Notes under the pieces: generated by a model | Told to the model about the DNA's origin: nothing | Seen by the model: only the letters and a program-made list of their open reading frames with translations | Databases searched by the model: none | Shown: positions 1-9,251 of the stretch, piece after piece | Position numbering within the stretch: position 1 is the stretch's first letter | Layout of the letters: each line of letters begins with the position of its first letter | Assembly (NCBI GenBank): GCA_026004735.1 | Contig: BPJS01000001.1 | Coordinates: forward strand, 2,987,641-3,051,640 | Length of the DNA stretch: 64,000 nucleotides | Source of the DNA: Isosphaeraceae bacterium | Lineage (GTDB): Bacteria > Planctomycetota > Planctomycetia > Isosphaerales > Isosphaeraceae | Reading direction: 5' to 3' | Made by a program: the position numbers and the translations under genes

Positions 1-1
1 C

Positions 2-76
2 AAACTTAAAAGCGATACCGAGGCCGAATCCGAGCCGCTGGCTCGTCCCGTGTCCACCGGTCCTGCCTTCGCATAA
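2..76 (+). CDS. 3' end of an unknown gene (partial)
   Basis: An open frame enters from outside the window and ends at TAA (74-76), leaving 24 visible residues rich in Glu, Ser and Pro. A strong hairpin terminator follows about 35 nt later, which supports a genuine gene end here. Nothing in the visible tail identifies a family. Alternatively this is chance open sequence; the terminator is the only real support. Confidence 0.3.
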   Translation, partial: KLKSDTEAESEPLARPVSTGPAFA

Positions 77-112
77 GCACTGATCTCCGGATCTGTGCCC
101 CAACTATTCACC

Positions 113-142
113 CCGCCCGGCGAGCCCGACCTCGCCGGGCGG
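113..142 (+). terminator. Strong terminator-like hairpin
   Basis: A perfect 12-bp GC-rich stem (113-124 pairing with 131-142) with a 6-nt loop lies just after the stop at 76. There is no clean T-tract, only a mixed TTGTTCGTCT, so release may be weak or factor-assisted. It probably ends the transcript entering from the left. Confidence 0.6.
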
Positions 143-318
143 CCCCCTTGTTCGTCTCTACGACAAACCTAGGGATCACACCAGTCTGGTCTACGAGTGG
201 GAAATCTCAATGTGAGCAGGTTTTCGTGCTCCTGGAGGGGCTGATAGATCGAGTCGCCCGCTGATAAAAGACCTGCGGAACGAGACGAACACGGCTTAGA
301 TTACAGCTCGGCTCGCCA

Positions 319-640
319 TTGCGCGAGCCGCCGCCCTCGGACAACCGCGTGGCGCGGGCCGCCATGCTGCTCGTACTCACGTCCGGCATCGCCTGGGCCG
401 ACCTGCCGATCGAACAGGGTCGTTCGTACCAGACCTGCTCGCAGAGTTGCCGCAAGTCGACGGCTGCCGGGGTCTGGCAACGGATGTTTGGGCATCCGCT
501 CACCTGGCTACGGATCGCCGGGCGGCTGGTACGGGCCGACGCTCTCATCGACGCGGCACTGTTGAAGGCTTCGCTCAAGGGGCAAGTACCAGCCCAAACC
601 CCAGCGTCGGCCGGCCACTGGATCAATGCCGAGGCGTGAC
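319..640 (+). pseudogene. Decayed IS5-superfamily transposase fragment
   Basis: The frame at 319-639 contains a stretch (residues about 14-52) matching the N-terminal pattern of IS5-type transposases: a hydrophobic helix ending in SGIAW, then a DLP motif, and a segment ending in AGVWQRM. The usual continuation (a TGPNP-like motif followed by GRP) is seen in the adjacent frame at about 570-610, so at least one frameshift is present. The DDE catalytic core is absent. No terminal inverted repeats or target duplication could be recognised. I call it a remnant of an old insertion; the match is by eye only. Confidence 0.45.
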
Positions 641-930
641 CGCCGACGAGCGTGACGCCTCGCAGCCGGCCTGCAACATCCTGGCGGCGTGCGGGAGTGA
701 ACCACAACATCCCCAGACGTGACGACTCCGACCTCTCCCCCTGGAGCCGAAGCCATCGGCTGGCCGATCGAACGTACTCCAAGCTCGCTTAGAGACCTCT
801 GCGTCGGCTGCGGATTCGCTGGGAGTGAGCCAGTCTTCGAACCCGCTCACCCTCATCCCGCCGCAACGCCCACCCGATTGGGCCCCTCTCGGCCCAAGGC
901 TCTTCCGAAAGGGACAGAGCGAGACCACCG
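641..930. other. Intergenic stretch without a supported gene
   Basis: Several overlapping ORFs exist on both strands but none has family-like composition, a convincing start or a ribosome binding site. The stretch may hold further decayed insertion-element sequence continuing from 319-640. Confidence 0.4.
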
Positions 931-2832
931 TCAGGGTAGCGTGGGAAACTCCGTTACCCGTAGGTCGGTCGCGCCGTAGGGGATCAGAGTCAGGGTCTCC
1001 AGGGGGGCGTCGGACGTGACCGGACTGGGCGGCGGAGGCGCAGCGGCCGACTTCTCTATCACCCAGTTTGGCAGCCGCCGTCCCTTAACGCGGGCAACCA
1101 CCGCCGCCCCCTCGGGCGAAAACGGCCGAGAACCGATCGGACGCTCCTCGAACTCGACCGACGCCGCCGGCTGACCCCGGTCGATCTCTAACGCATAGGC
1201 CCACGGCTCAGTCGGATAAACCTCCCAGTCGTCATAGTCCAGCCCCGGCCGGTCCACGACCTTCTCCCACCGCGCGGCGATCGGCCGCGCATAGACCAAC
1301 GGTCCGCGACGCACCGCCACGGCCCCCTGGAAGCCCTCGTACAACTCGACCGGGTTCTCAAAGCGAATCGTCAACGCCGTCGTCCCGCTCCACTCCCGCT
1401 CCAGGCGATGGTACGAACCGCCGGGCTCGACCACTCGATCACCATCAACGTCGATCTCCACACCCCGCGACCAGCCTGGAAGCCTCAGCCTGAGCGGAAA
1501 CCGGACCGGCCGATCGACCGTGACCGCAACCCGCACCTCATCGCGAAACGGATACCCGGTCGCCACTTCGACACGAACCGGTATCTCCCCCACCGTCGTC
1601 TTTACCACACAAGGCGCATAGGCCACCGCGGCCAGGCCCCCGTCGGCCGTCCTCATCCAAAGGTGACTGACAAACTTGGGCCACCCCTGGTGAAAATTGG
1701 CCGTGCAACACCCAAAATTCGGCTCCAGCCCAAACAGATTTGCATCCCCGCCATTTGTTGCATAAACATGCTCACCTTCTCGCGTGCAAATCACCTGGTT
1801 GACCTGCTGGTCGTACTGGTGCGCGCGCATATCCTTCGTGAAGGTTGCCGGCAGAGCGTTGTAGGCCAGCCGCTCCAGCCGGTCGGCCAGCGCGACGTCA
1901 CCCGTCGCCGCCGCCGCCAGGCTGAGCGCATACATCGCCTCGACCACCGTGCACAGCTCGCTCCCCTGGCTTGGCGACCGCCCGGCCAGATGCTCGTCGC
2001 AACTGAATAGCCCCGTCGCCTGGCCGTGGTACCGGTCCAGCTCCTCCAGCATCCGCCGCGTCGTTCCCAGATCCCCGGGGTCGCCCGTCAGCCGCCACCG
2101 CACCGGCCCATACTTGAGCGCCATGCCCGTATTGACCCCGTGCGTCGCCAGATTCGTATGCTCGACCACCCGCTCGGTGTACCGGAAATCCTCAAACTGA
2201 GCACGCCAGTCGTGGCTCTGCCCAAATGCTTTACGTGCAAGGTCAAGCAGCCAGGCTTCGCCGGTCTTCTCATGGAGCCATAACAGGCTGACAACCAGGT
2301 CCGCCGCCCGAAACCGCGCCCACGCATAGAGCGGCTCCCGGGTGATCACCTCGTCGATCTTGCGGGCACACCGCATCATCGCCGGCACCACCCGCGGATC
2401 GCCGCTCGCCTCGTGGTATTGCGCGAGCGCCTTGAACAGCGGAAACAGCGGCCAGACGTCGTAGGGCTTGTGCCTGGGGTCGTTGTCGCCGATGGGGCCA
2501 AGCCAGCCGTCGCCATGCTGGCGTTCCAGAATCGTGTCGATCGCCTTCGTAACCTTGGCCTTGAGCACTGCGTCATCGAGCAGATACGCCAGCGGCACGA
2601 GTCCATCCAGCCAGTAGGGAACCCGCTCCCAACCCTCCGCGTTTCCGCCAAACCAGGCGCTGTCCTTGATGTCCGGCCAGAACTCGTCCAGATGACCCGA
2701 CAGACCATCGGCCTGCAGCCGAAGCTGATCGCGGAGCCAGCCCCTCGGCTCGATCGCGCCCAAGGGCAGCGGTTGCATTGGCGGCGTCGGCAGATCGACC
2801 GCCAGAGCCAGCACACAAACGACGGAAATCAT
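931..2832 (-). CDS. Secreted GH127-family glycosidase (DUF1680, beta-L-arabinofuranosidase-like)
   Basis: The 633-residue protein has the all-alpha barrel pattern of the DUF1680/GH127 family, which removes L-arabinofuranose from plant or glycoprotein glycans. The family's zinc-thiolate site is visible: E292-x-C294 in SELC, and the paired cysteines C375-C376 in GCCTAN, one of which would be the nucleophile by analogy with the characterised bifidobacterial HypBA1. E280 is a candidate acid/base. I start at 2832 rather than the longer open frame to 3003 because this gives a hydrophobic export signal (about residues 1-12), while the upstream part is low-complexity. It diverges from the peptidase gene at 3108. 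GH146 is a sister family, so the exact substrate is uncertain. Confidence 0.85.
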   Translation of the reverse strand: MISVVCVLALAVDLPTPPMQPLPLGAIEPRGWLRDQLRLQADGLSGHLDEFWPDIKDSAWFGGNAEGWERVPYWLDGLVPLAYLLDDAVLKAKVTKAIDTILERQHGDGWLGPIGDNDPRHKPYDVWPLFPLFKALAQYHEASGDPRVVPAMMRCARKIDEVITREPLYAWARFRAADLVVSLLWLHEKTGEAWLLDLARKAFGQSHDWRAQFEDFRYTERVVEHTNLATHGVNTGMALKYGPVRWRLTGDPGDLGTTRRMLEELDRYHGQATGLFSCDEHLAGRSPSQGSELCTVVEAMYALSLAAAATGDVALADRLERLAYNALPATFTKDMRAHQYDQQVNQVICTREGEHVYATNGGDANLFGLEPNFGCCTANFHQGWPKFVSHLWMRTADGGLAAVAYAPCVVKTTVGEIPVRVEVATGYPFRDEVRVAVTVDRPVRFPLRLRLPGWSRGVEIDVDGDRVVEPGGSYHRLEREWSGTTALTIRFENPVELYEGFQGAVAVRRGPLVYARPIAARWEKVVDRPGLDYDDWEVYPTEPWAYALEIDRGQPAASVEFEERPIGSRPFSPEGAAVVARVKGRRLPNWVIEKSAAAPPPPSPVTSDAPLETLTLIPYGATDLRVTEFPTLP

Positions 2833-3107
2833 GGTCGCGTCTTCTCCAAGCCGTTCAATCTCCCCCCTCAGGATGCCAGAAGCCGGCGGCTCTCCGAAAG
2901 CCCGCCGTCTCGCCACTGCCGCCGTCGCCAGCGACCCGCCTCCGGCACCCTCCGAGCCAGCTTCAGAACCCGCGCCGAATAGCCGCCCCAAAAAACCACC
3001 CAATTTGCGACCGCGCCTCAGCCGGGGCTAGGATAAGGATCATTCGGGCGGAATCGCCTTTGGTCTGCCCGCCGCCGCCCACCCACAATCTCAGGAGTCG
3101 GACGCCG

Positions 3108-6100
3108 ATGAGCCGGATTCGCCCCCGTCCCTGGATGGCTGCGTGTCTGTTGGTGATGGCGGCATCGGCCCCAGGACAGTCCACCGACGCCCTCAAGACC
3201 ACGGCCGAACGGACCGACTACCAGGAAACCACCCGCCACGACGACCTGATCGCCCTAGCGCAAGCCCTCGACGCTCGGTCCGACGCCGTGCGCCTCATCC
3301 CCCTCGGACAAAGCCACGAGGGCCGCTCGATCCCGCTCCTCCTGGTCGCCGATCCGATGGTCGACTCGCCCGCTGCCGCTCATCGCTCCGGCAAGCTCAT
3401 CGTCCTGGCCATCGGCAACATCCACGCCGGCGAGGTCGACGGTAAGGAAGCGCTGCCGATGCTCGTCCGCGAGCTGACCGACCAGCCCGGCCACCCCCTG
3501 CTCGGCGACCTGATCCTGGCCGTCGTCCCCGACCTCAACCCTGACGGCAACGAAAAAATCGCCCCCCACAACCGCCCCGGCCAGAACGGCCCATCACGCG
3601 GCATCGGCCAGCGCGCCAACGCCCAGGGCCTCGACCTCAACCGCGACTTCGTCAAACTCGAAGCCCCCGAAACCCGCGCCCTGGTCCGCTGGATCAACCA
3701 GTGGAACCCGCATATCGTGATCGATACCCATACCACCAACGGCTCGTATCACCGCTTCCTGATCACCCACGCCGGTCCCAAACACCCGGCCACCAGCCGC
3801 AGCCTCATCGACCTGGCCCACAACGACCTGCTCCCGGCCGTTGACCACCGGATGGACCGGGATCACGGCATCAAAACCTTCCCCTACGGCAACTTCAACC
3901 GCGACCGCACCCGCTGGGTTACCTTCGGTTCTGAGCCTCGCTACGCCACCTCCTACGTCGGAGTCCGCGGCCGGATCGGCCTGCTCAGCGAAGCCTACGC
4001 CTACGCCCCGTTTCGCGACCGCGTTCACGCCACCCGCGACTTCGTTCGCGCGATCCTCGCCGAAGCCGCCGCTCGCAAACAGGCTATCCGCGCAACCCTC
4101 GACCAGGCGGCCCAGCCCACCCAGCCCGGCCAGCCCATCGCCATCCGATCCACCCTCGCCGAGCGGCCCCAACCCGGCGTTGTCCTCGGCTACGTCGAAG
4201 AACCCGGTCCCGACGGCCAGCCTCGGCCCACCGACCAACCCAAAGACTATCCCGTTCGCATCTGGGACGATTTCCAACCCGCCCTGACCGTCCCCAAACC
4301 CGCCGCCTACGTCATCCCACCCACCGCCCGCAACGCCGCCGAAACCCTCCGCCGCCACGGCCTCGACGTCAAAATCCTCCGTGAAGATCTGGTCCTTCCG
4401 GCCGAAGTCTACCGCGTCCTCAAAGTCGAGCGCATCGACCGCCCTTACCAAGGCCATCGCCTGGTCCTCGATACCGAAGTCGAGATCCGGACCGAAGACC
4501 GCACCATCCCCGCCGGCTCCTTCCTCGTCGACACCTCCGGCCCGCTCGGCAACCTCGCCGTGCTTCTGCTGGAGCCTCGCTCTGAGGACGGCCTGACCAC
4601 CTGGGGCGCCTTCGACGACAGTCTGGCTCCAGGCCGTGACTTCCCCGTCGTCCGCCTGCCCCAACAGCCCGCCTATCCCCTCTTGACGGTGGCCCTCCGC
4701 CTCTCGGACGAGCCTGCCCCCAGCGAGCCACGCCAGCCCACCAGCTCCCCGCCCGTCCGGCTTGGCGGCAGTGGCCTCCAGGTCCGCATGCTCCCTGGCG
4801 CCGCCGGCTTCGAACGATGGCTCGACGCCGACCATTTCGCCCAGCTCAAGGACGGCCGACGCTGGAAAGTCCACGCCCGGACCGGCCAGGCCGAGCCGCT
4901 CGAAGAGCAGCCCCGCGAAGACCGCTCCAAGCTCGGCGAGGCCCTCGGCCGGCTGCCCACGATCGGGCCAGAGACGGGCAAGTCGCTGGCGGGGCGGGCC
5001 ACCCTCGACCCCACCAAAACCGGCGGCTTCGTCACCCACGAGGGCGACCTCTACTACGCTCGCCTCGATGGCACCGGCGCGGTCCGCCTGACGAGCACCC
5101 CCGGCGCGGAAGAGCTGGCCGAGTTCAGCCCCGACGGCCGCTTCGTCGCCTTCGTCCGCGACAACGACCTCTACGTCGTCGACGTCGCCACCGCGACCGA
5201 ACGGGCCCTCACCACCGGCGGCACCGACCGCCTCCGCCACGGCAAGGCCGACTGGGTCTACTTCGAGGAAATCTTCAACCGAAACTGGAAGGCCTACTGG
5301 TGGTCCCCCGACTCCCGCCACATCGCTTTCCTCAAAACCGACGACCGCATGGTCCCCACCCACGCCGTCCTGATCGACACCGGACCAGCCCGCATCGTCG
5401 AGGAAACCGCCTACCCCCGCGCCGGTGAGCCGAACCCCCAGGTCCAGCTCGGCATCGTCCCGATCGGCGGCGGCGCGCCTCGCTACGCCGATCTCAGCGA
5501 CTACTCCCCCGATTCCTTCCTGATCAGCCACGTCGGCTGGTGGCCCGACGCCTCCACCGTCTACTTCTACGGCCAGGACCGCGCCCAAACCTGGCTCGAT
5601 GTCCTGACCGTCCCCACCGACGGCGGCACCCCCACTCGCCTCTTCCGCGAAACCACCGGCGCCTGGGTCGAAAGCCTCGGACCCATCACCGTCCTCAACG
5701 ACGGCACCCTCCTGATCCAGAGCGAACGCGACGGCTGGAAACACCTCTACCGCTACAACCCCGACGGCTCCCTCAAAAACCGCGTCACCCACGGACCCTG
5801 GGAAGTCATCGACGTCCCCCGCATCGACGAGGACAAGGGCTGGGTCCTCGTCCACGGCGGCCGGACCGACGGCATCGGCTCGGCCGTCTACCGCGCCCGG
5901 CTCGACGGCTCCCAGCTTGAGCTGCTCACCCCCGAACCAGGCAGCCACGCCGCCATCCCCAACCCCGACGGCTCCCTCTTCGTCGACGTCTACTCCGCCC
6001 GCGAAACGCCCCCCCGGGCCATCCTCCGCCAGGCCGACGGCCAGCCCGTCCGCATCCTCGACAACAACCCCTACGAACCCAACTTCGACCCCTCCCAGCC

Positions 6101-6881
6101 CCGCCGCCAGATCGCCCAGATCCCCGCTCGCGACGGCTTCCTGCTCGAAGCCGAGATCATCCTCCCGCCCCACCTCGACGAATCGGGCGCCACCCTCTAC
6201 CCCGTCTGGCTCTCCACCTACGGCGGCCCCCACTTCCCCACCCTCCGCGAAGTCTGGCAGGGCGGCCGCGGCGCCCTGATCTCCTCCCTGGCCAACCAGG
6301 GCGTGATCGTCTTCCGCGTCGACCCCCGCAGCGCCAGCGGTAAGGGAGCCATCTCAGCCTGGACCGCATACAAAAAACTCGGCGTCCAAGAACTCCAGGA
6401 TCTCGAGGACGCCCTGGCCTGGCTCAAACAACGCCCCTACGTCGACCCCAACCGCATCGGCATGGAAGGCCACAGCTACGGCGGCTTCCTGACCGCCTTC
6501 TGCCTGACCCACAGCACCCTCTTCGCCGCCGGTATCGCCGGCGCTCCGGTCACCGACTGGCGCGACTACGACTCCATCTACACCGAACGCTACATGGACA
6601 CACCCCAAAACAACCCCGACGGATACGACGCCTCCAGCGTCGTCAAAGCCGCCGACAAACTCCACGGCCGCCTCCTCATCCTCCACGGCGCCATCGACGA
6701 CAACGTCTCGGTTCGCAACACCATGCGCCTCATCCACGCCCTCCAGCAGGCCAACAAAGACTTCGAACTGATGATCTACCCGGCCAGCCGCCACGGCATC
6801 TTCAGCCCCCACTACCAGAAGCTCAAAAACGACTTCATCCAACGAACCCTCGGTGGACCTCGCCCAAAGTCCTCCGACTAG
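3108..6881 (+). CDS. Fusion of M14 zinc carboxypeptidase and S9 dipeptidyl peptidase IV-like domains
   Basis: 1257 residues. A signal peptide (about 1-23) precedes an M14 metallocarboxypeptidase domain (about 35-350). Its zinc ligands are H106-x-x-E109 and H208, the substrate arginine lies in GLDLNRD (R179), and the catalytic glutamate is E295 in LLSEAY. A linker domain (about 370-600) leads to a DPP-IV type beta-propeller with the substrate-amine E720-E721 pair in WVYFEEIF. The C-terminal alpha/beta hydrolase has S1123 in GHSYGG, D1197 and H1229; the D-to-H spacing of 32 equals that of human DPP-IV. The start at 3108 has AGGAG 10 nt upstream. Both active sites look complete, so one exported polypeptide could trim peptides from both ends. 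The 110-codon upstream extension of the frame is rejected as non-coding. Confidence 0.9.
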   Translation: MSRIRPRPWMAACLLVMAASAPGQSTDALKTTAERTDYQETTRHDDLIALAQALDARSDAVRLIPLGQSHEGRSIPLLLVADPMVDSPAAAHRSGKLIVLAIGNIHAGEVDGKEALPMLVRELTDQPGHPLLGDLILAVVPDLNPDGNEKIAPHNRPGQNGPSRGIGQRANAQGLDLNRDFVKLEAPETRALVRWINQWNPHIVIDTHTTNGSYHRFLITHAGPKHPATSRSLIDLAHNDLLPAVDHRMDRDHGIKTFPYGNFNRDRTRWVTFGSEPRYATSYVGVRGRIGLLSEAYAYAPFRDRVHATRDFVRAILAEAAARKQAIRATLDQAAQPTQPGQPIAIRSTLAERPQPGVVLGYVEEPGPDGQPRPTDQPKDYPVRIWDDFQPALTVPKPAAYVIPPTARNAAETLRRHGLDVKILREDLVLPAEVYRVLKVERIDRPYQGHRLVLDTEVEIRTEDRTIPAGSFLVDTSGPLGNLAVLLLEPRSEDGLTTWGAFDDSLAPGRDFPVVRLPQQPAYPLLTVALRLSDEPAPSEPRQPTSSPPVRLGGSGLQVRMLPGAAGFERWLDADHFAQLKDGRRWKVHARTGQAEPLEEQPREDRSKLGEALGRLPTIGPETGKSLAGRATLDPTKTGGFVTHEGDLYYARLDGTGAVRLTSTPGAEELAEFSPDGRFVAFVRDNDLYVVDVATATERALTTGGTDRLRHGKADWVYFEEIFNRNWKAYWWSPDSRHIAFLKTDDRMVPTHAVLIDTGPARIVEETAYPRAGEPNPQVQLGIVPIGGGAPRYADLSDYSPDSFLISHVGWWPDASTVYFYGQDRAQTWLDVLTVPTDGGTPTRLFRETTGAWVESLGPITVLNDGTLLIQSERDGWKHLYRYNPDGSLKNRVTHGPWEVIDVPRIDEDKGWVLVHGGRTDGIGSAVYRARLDGSQLELLTPEPGSHAAIPNPDGSLFVDVYSARETPPRAILRQADGQPVRILDNNPYEPNFDPSQPRRQIAQIPARDGFLLEAEIILPPHLDESGATLYPVWLSTYGGPHFPTLREVWQGGRGALISSLANQGVIVFRVDPRSASGKGAISAWTAYKKLGVQELQDLEDALAWLKQRPYVDPNRIGMEGHSYGGFLTAFCLTHSTLFAAGIAGAPVTDWRDYDSIYTERYMDTPQNNPDGYDASSVVKAADKLHGRLLILHGAIDDNVSVRNTMRLIHALQQANKDFELMIYPASRHGIFSPHYQKLKNDFIQRTLGGPRPKSSD

Positions 6882-7055
6882 CCCCATCACGCCCTCCCTC
6901 CCAAGATCCGGCCCGAGGCCGCGAATCGCTCCTTAACCGCCTCTGCCTCCCAACCCGGCCCGGTGTCACCTCCCTTGCCCCGACTCACACCGTTCAGCCC
7001 AGCCACCGCCCCATCGCTCGACACCACCCCTCACCCCCCATTTCCCTCCCCTTCG

Positions 7056-8000
7056 ATGCTCTTCGAGCTTGAGGACGTCACGAAGACGTACGGTAAGGTC
7101 ACCGCTTTGAGCAGCCTCACCGTCGCCATGCCAACCGGCGCGATCGGACTGCTCGGGCCAAACGGCGCCGGCAAGACGACGATGATCCGCACGCTCTTGG
7201 GCCTCATCCGCATCGACCGGGGACGGGGCCGGGTGCTCGGGCTCGACATCGCCCGGCAGCAGCTCGACGTCCGACAGGCCGCCGGCTTCGTGCCCGAGGA
7301 CGAGTGCCTCTTCCCGGGAATGGTCGGCGTCGACTTCGTCGCTTACGCCGGCGAACTCTGCGGTATGGGACCACGCGACGCCATCCAGCGGGCCCACGAA
7401 GTCCTCGACTACGTCGGCCTGAGCGAAGCCCGCTACCGCAAGGCCGAAACCTACTCGACCGGCATGAAACAGCGGCTCAAACTCGCGGCCGCCATCGTCC
7501 ACGACCCCAAGCTGCTCATCCTCGACGAGCCAACCAACGGCATGGATCCTCAAGGCCGCGAGGAACTGCTCGCCATGGCCCGGGACCTCGCCCACGCCAA
7601 GGGCATGAGCCTCCTCTTCTCCAGCCATCTGCTCCCCGACGTCGAGGCCGTCTGCGACTATGTCATGGTCCTCGGCGGCGGGCGGCTCCTGGCCAGCGGA
7701 CGCATCGACGACCTCAAACAAGCCTCCGAGCGTCAATTCGACGTCCGCGTCAAACGCCACCCCGAGCAACTCGCTTCGGCCTTGGCCCAGGCCGGTATCC
7801 TCGTCCATCTCGGGGAAGATAGCCTTGGCCTCGAACTACCCCCCGGTCTCAGCCTCACCCACGTCTGGCAGGCCGCACGCCGAGCCGGCGTGCAGATCCG
7901 CTCCCTGCGCCCCCAGCGATCCACCCTCGAGCAAGTCTTCCTCGAAGCCCTGAAACTCGGTTCTCGCTCACCCAGGGACGTCCCGGATGCCAATCTTTGA
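7056..8000 (+). CDS. ABC transporter ATP-binding protein (first of tandem pair)
   Basis: 314 residues. Walker A GPNGAGKT lies at 34-41, the signature is a degenerate STGMKQR (about 134-140) instead of LSGGQ, and Walker B is LLILDE at 153-158. The STGM type signature is usual in ABC-2 exporters for drugs, gliding or polysaccharide. The start at 7056 puts the first beta strand at residue 2; the 31 upstream codons in the same frame are proline-rich and look non-coding. Its stop overlaps the next gene's start by 14 nt, so it is translationally coupled to the permease at 7987. The substrate cannot be read from the sequence. Confidence 0.9.
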   Translation: MLFELEDVTKTYGKVTALSSLTVAMPTGAIGLLGPNGAGKTTMIRTLLGLIRIDRGRGRVLGLDIARQQLDVRQAAGFVPEDECLFPGMVGVDFVAYAGELCGMGPRDAIQRAHEVLDYVGLSEARYRKAETYSTGMKQRLKLAAAIVHDPKLLILDEPTNGMDPQGREELLAMARDLAHAKGMSLLFSSHLLPDVEAVCDYVMVLGGGRLLASGRIDDLKQASERQFDVRVKRHPEQLASALAQAGILVHLGEDSLGLELPPGLSLTHVWQAARRAGVQIRSLRPQRSTLEQVFLEALKLGSRSPRDVPDANL

Positions 8001-9135
8001 CCAGGGTTACCAGCATTGGACCGGTCGTCTGGCCAGCCACGGCGCCCGCTGGTGGGCCATCACCCGGCAAGGACTCCGCACCCAGCTCCGCAACCGCCAC
8101 ACCAAATACCTGGTCGTCTCGGCCTGGGTCCCCGCCCTGATTCTCGCCGCCTTCCTCGCCCTCTGGGGCCTCCTCGAACAAAAATCGGCCGTCCTCGAAC
8201 CCTTCATGTTCCTCTTCCAGTGGCTGCCCGAACCAATCAAGCAAGGTCCGAAGGCCTACCGGACGACCATCTGGACCATCGCCTTCCACTGGTTCCTCTG
8301 GATCGAGGTCGGCGTCGCCATGCTCCTGGTGCTTCTGGTCGGATCCGACCTGATCAGCCAGGACCTGCGCTTCAACGCCATCCCGCTCTACCTCTCCCGC
8401 CCGATGCGCCGCCTCGACTACTTCGCCGGCAAGCTCGGCGTGATCGCCGCCTTCCTGGCCGCCGTCATGGTCGTCCCCGTCCTGCTGGCCTACACCATCG
8501 GCGTCGCCTTCAGCCTCGACCTGACCGTCATCCCCGACACCGGACGCATCCTCCTCGGCGCCGTCCTCTACGGTCTGCTCGTCGCTCTAGTCTGCGGCCT
8601 GGTCATGCTCGCCCTCTCCTCGCTCTCCCGCAATTCCCGGCTCGTCGCCATGATGTGGGCCGGCCTCTGGCTCATCTCCGGGATGATCTCCCAGTCGGTC
8701 GGCTCCTCCCTCCGCCACCAGGACCAGCGCCGGCCCTGGGAAATCATCTCGTTCACCCACAACCTCCACCGAGTCCGCCAGGCCTTGCTCGACACCGAGG
8801 CGGCCCACCGCCAGCTTCAGGATCTCCTCACCCAGGCCCAAAAAGCTGCCGAGGCCGCCGCCTCCGGCGAGCTGCCCGGCGGTCTGTCCAGCCTTCCCCC
8901 TCCCTCCCAACCCCGCGGACCTCTGGCCCGCCTGTTTCGGCCCCGCCGACCCCCCACCCACCCCGAGCTGACCCAGAGAATCCGCTCCTCGGCGGTCGAG
9001 CAAAACGAGACCCTCCGCAACCTGCTCGTCAGCCCCTACCCGTGGACTTGGTCCGCTGCCGTCCTGGGCGGGCTTTCGCTGGCCTCAATCGGCGTGCTCT
9101 CAACCCGCGTCCGCTCCCTCGACCGACTCAAATAA
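7987..9135 (+). CDS. ABC-2 type transporter permease
   Basis: 382 residues with about six hydrophobic segments (near 40-62, 96-118, 145-170, 185-207, 215-235 and 350-372). The region LYLSRPMRRLDYFAGK before the third segment is typical of ABC-2 permeases. A polar, proline-rich loop of roughly 100 residues (about 250-345) separates the last two helices and is probably coiled-coil in its first part. The gene overlaps the ATPase gene at 7056-8000 and very likely forms its membrane partner. An unusually A/T-rich 30-nt patch follows the stop. Confidence 0.85.
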   Translation: MPIFDQGYQHWTGRLASHGARWWAITRQGLRTQLRNRHTKYLVVSAWVPALILAAFLALWGLLEQKSAVLEPFMFLFQWLPEPIKQGPKAYRTTIWTIAFHWFLWIEVGVAMLLVLLVGSDLISQDLRFNAIPLYLSRPMRRLDYFAGKLGVIAAFLAAVMVVPVLLAYTIGVAFSLDLTVIPDTGRILLGAVLYGLLVALVCGLVMLALSSLSRNSRLVAMMWAGLWLISGMISQSVGSSLRHQDQRRPWEIISFTHNLHRVRQALLDTEAAHRQLQDLLTQAQKAAEAAASGELPGGLSSLPPPSQPRGPLARLFRPRRPPTHPELTQRIRSSAVEQNETLRNLLVSPYPWTWSAAVLGGLSLASIGVLSTRVRSLDRLK

Positions 9136-9251
9136 TTATACTTACACGTGACAATATATCTGCATTCCAGTTCCTCAATCCCTTCGCCCAACCCCGCCCC
9201 CTCATTCTCCCGCGACCGGCCCCCCTGCCTCTCTCGGAGAATCCATCCCCG

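Noticed and set aside
3594..6233. Long minus-strand ORF (879 codons) opposite the M14/S9 fusion gene
   Set aside because: Gly/Val/Asp/Ala-rich shadow of a C-ending-codon gene on the other strand; no family motifs. The same applies to long antisense ORFs opposite the nuo genes (for example 38145-39890) and the giant gene (49915-53379, 54056-56620).
8016..9251. Open frame upstream of the second ABC ATPase
   Set aside because: Arg/Pro-rich shadow of the first permease; the ATPase N-terminus begins at 9252.
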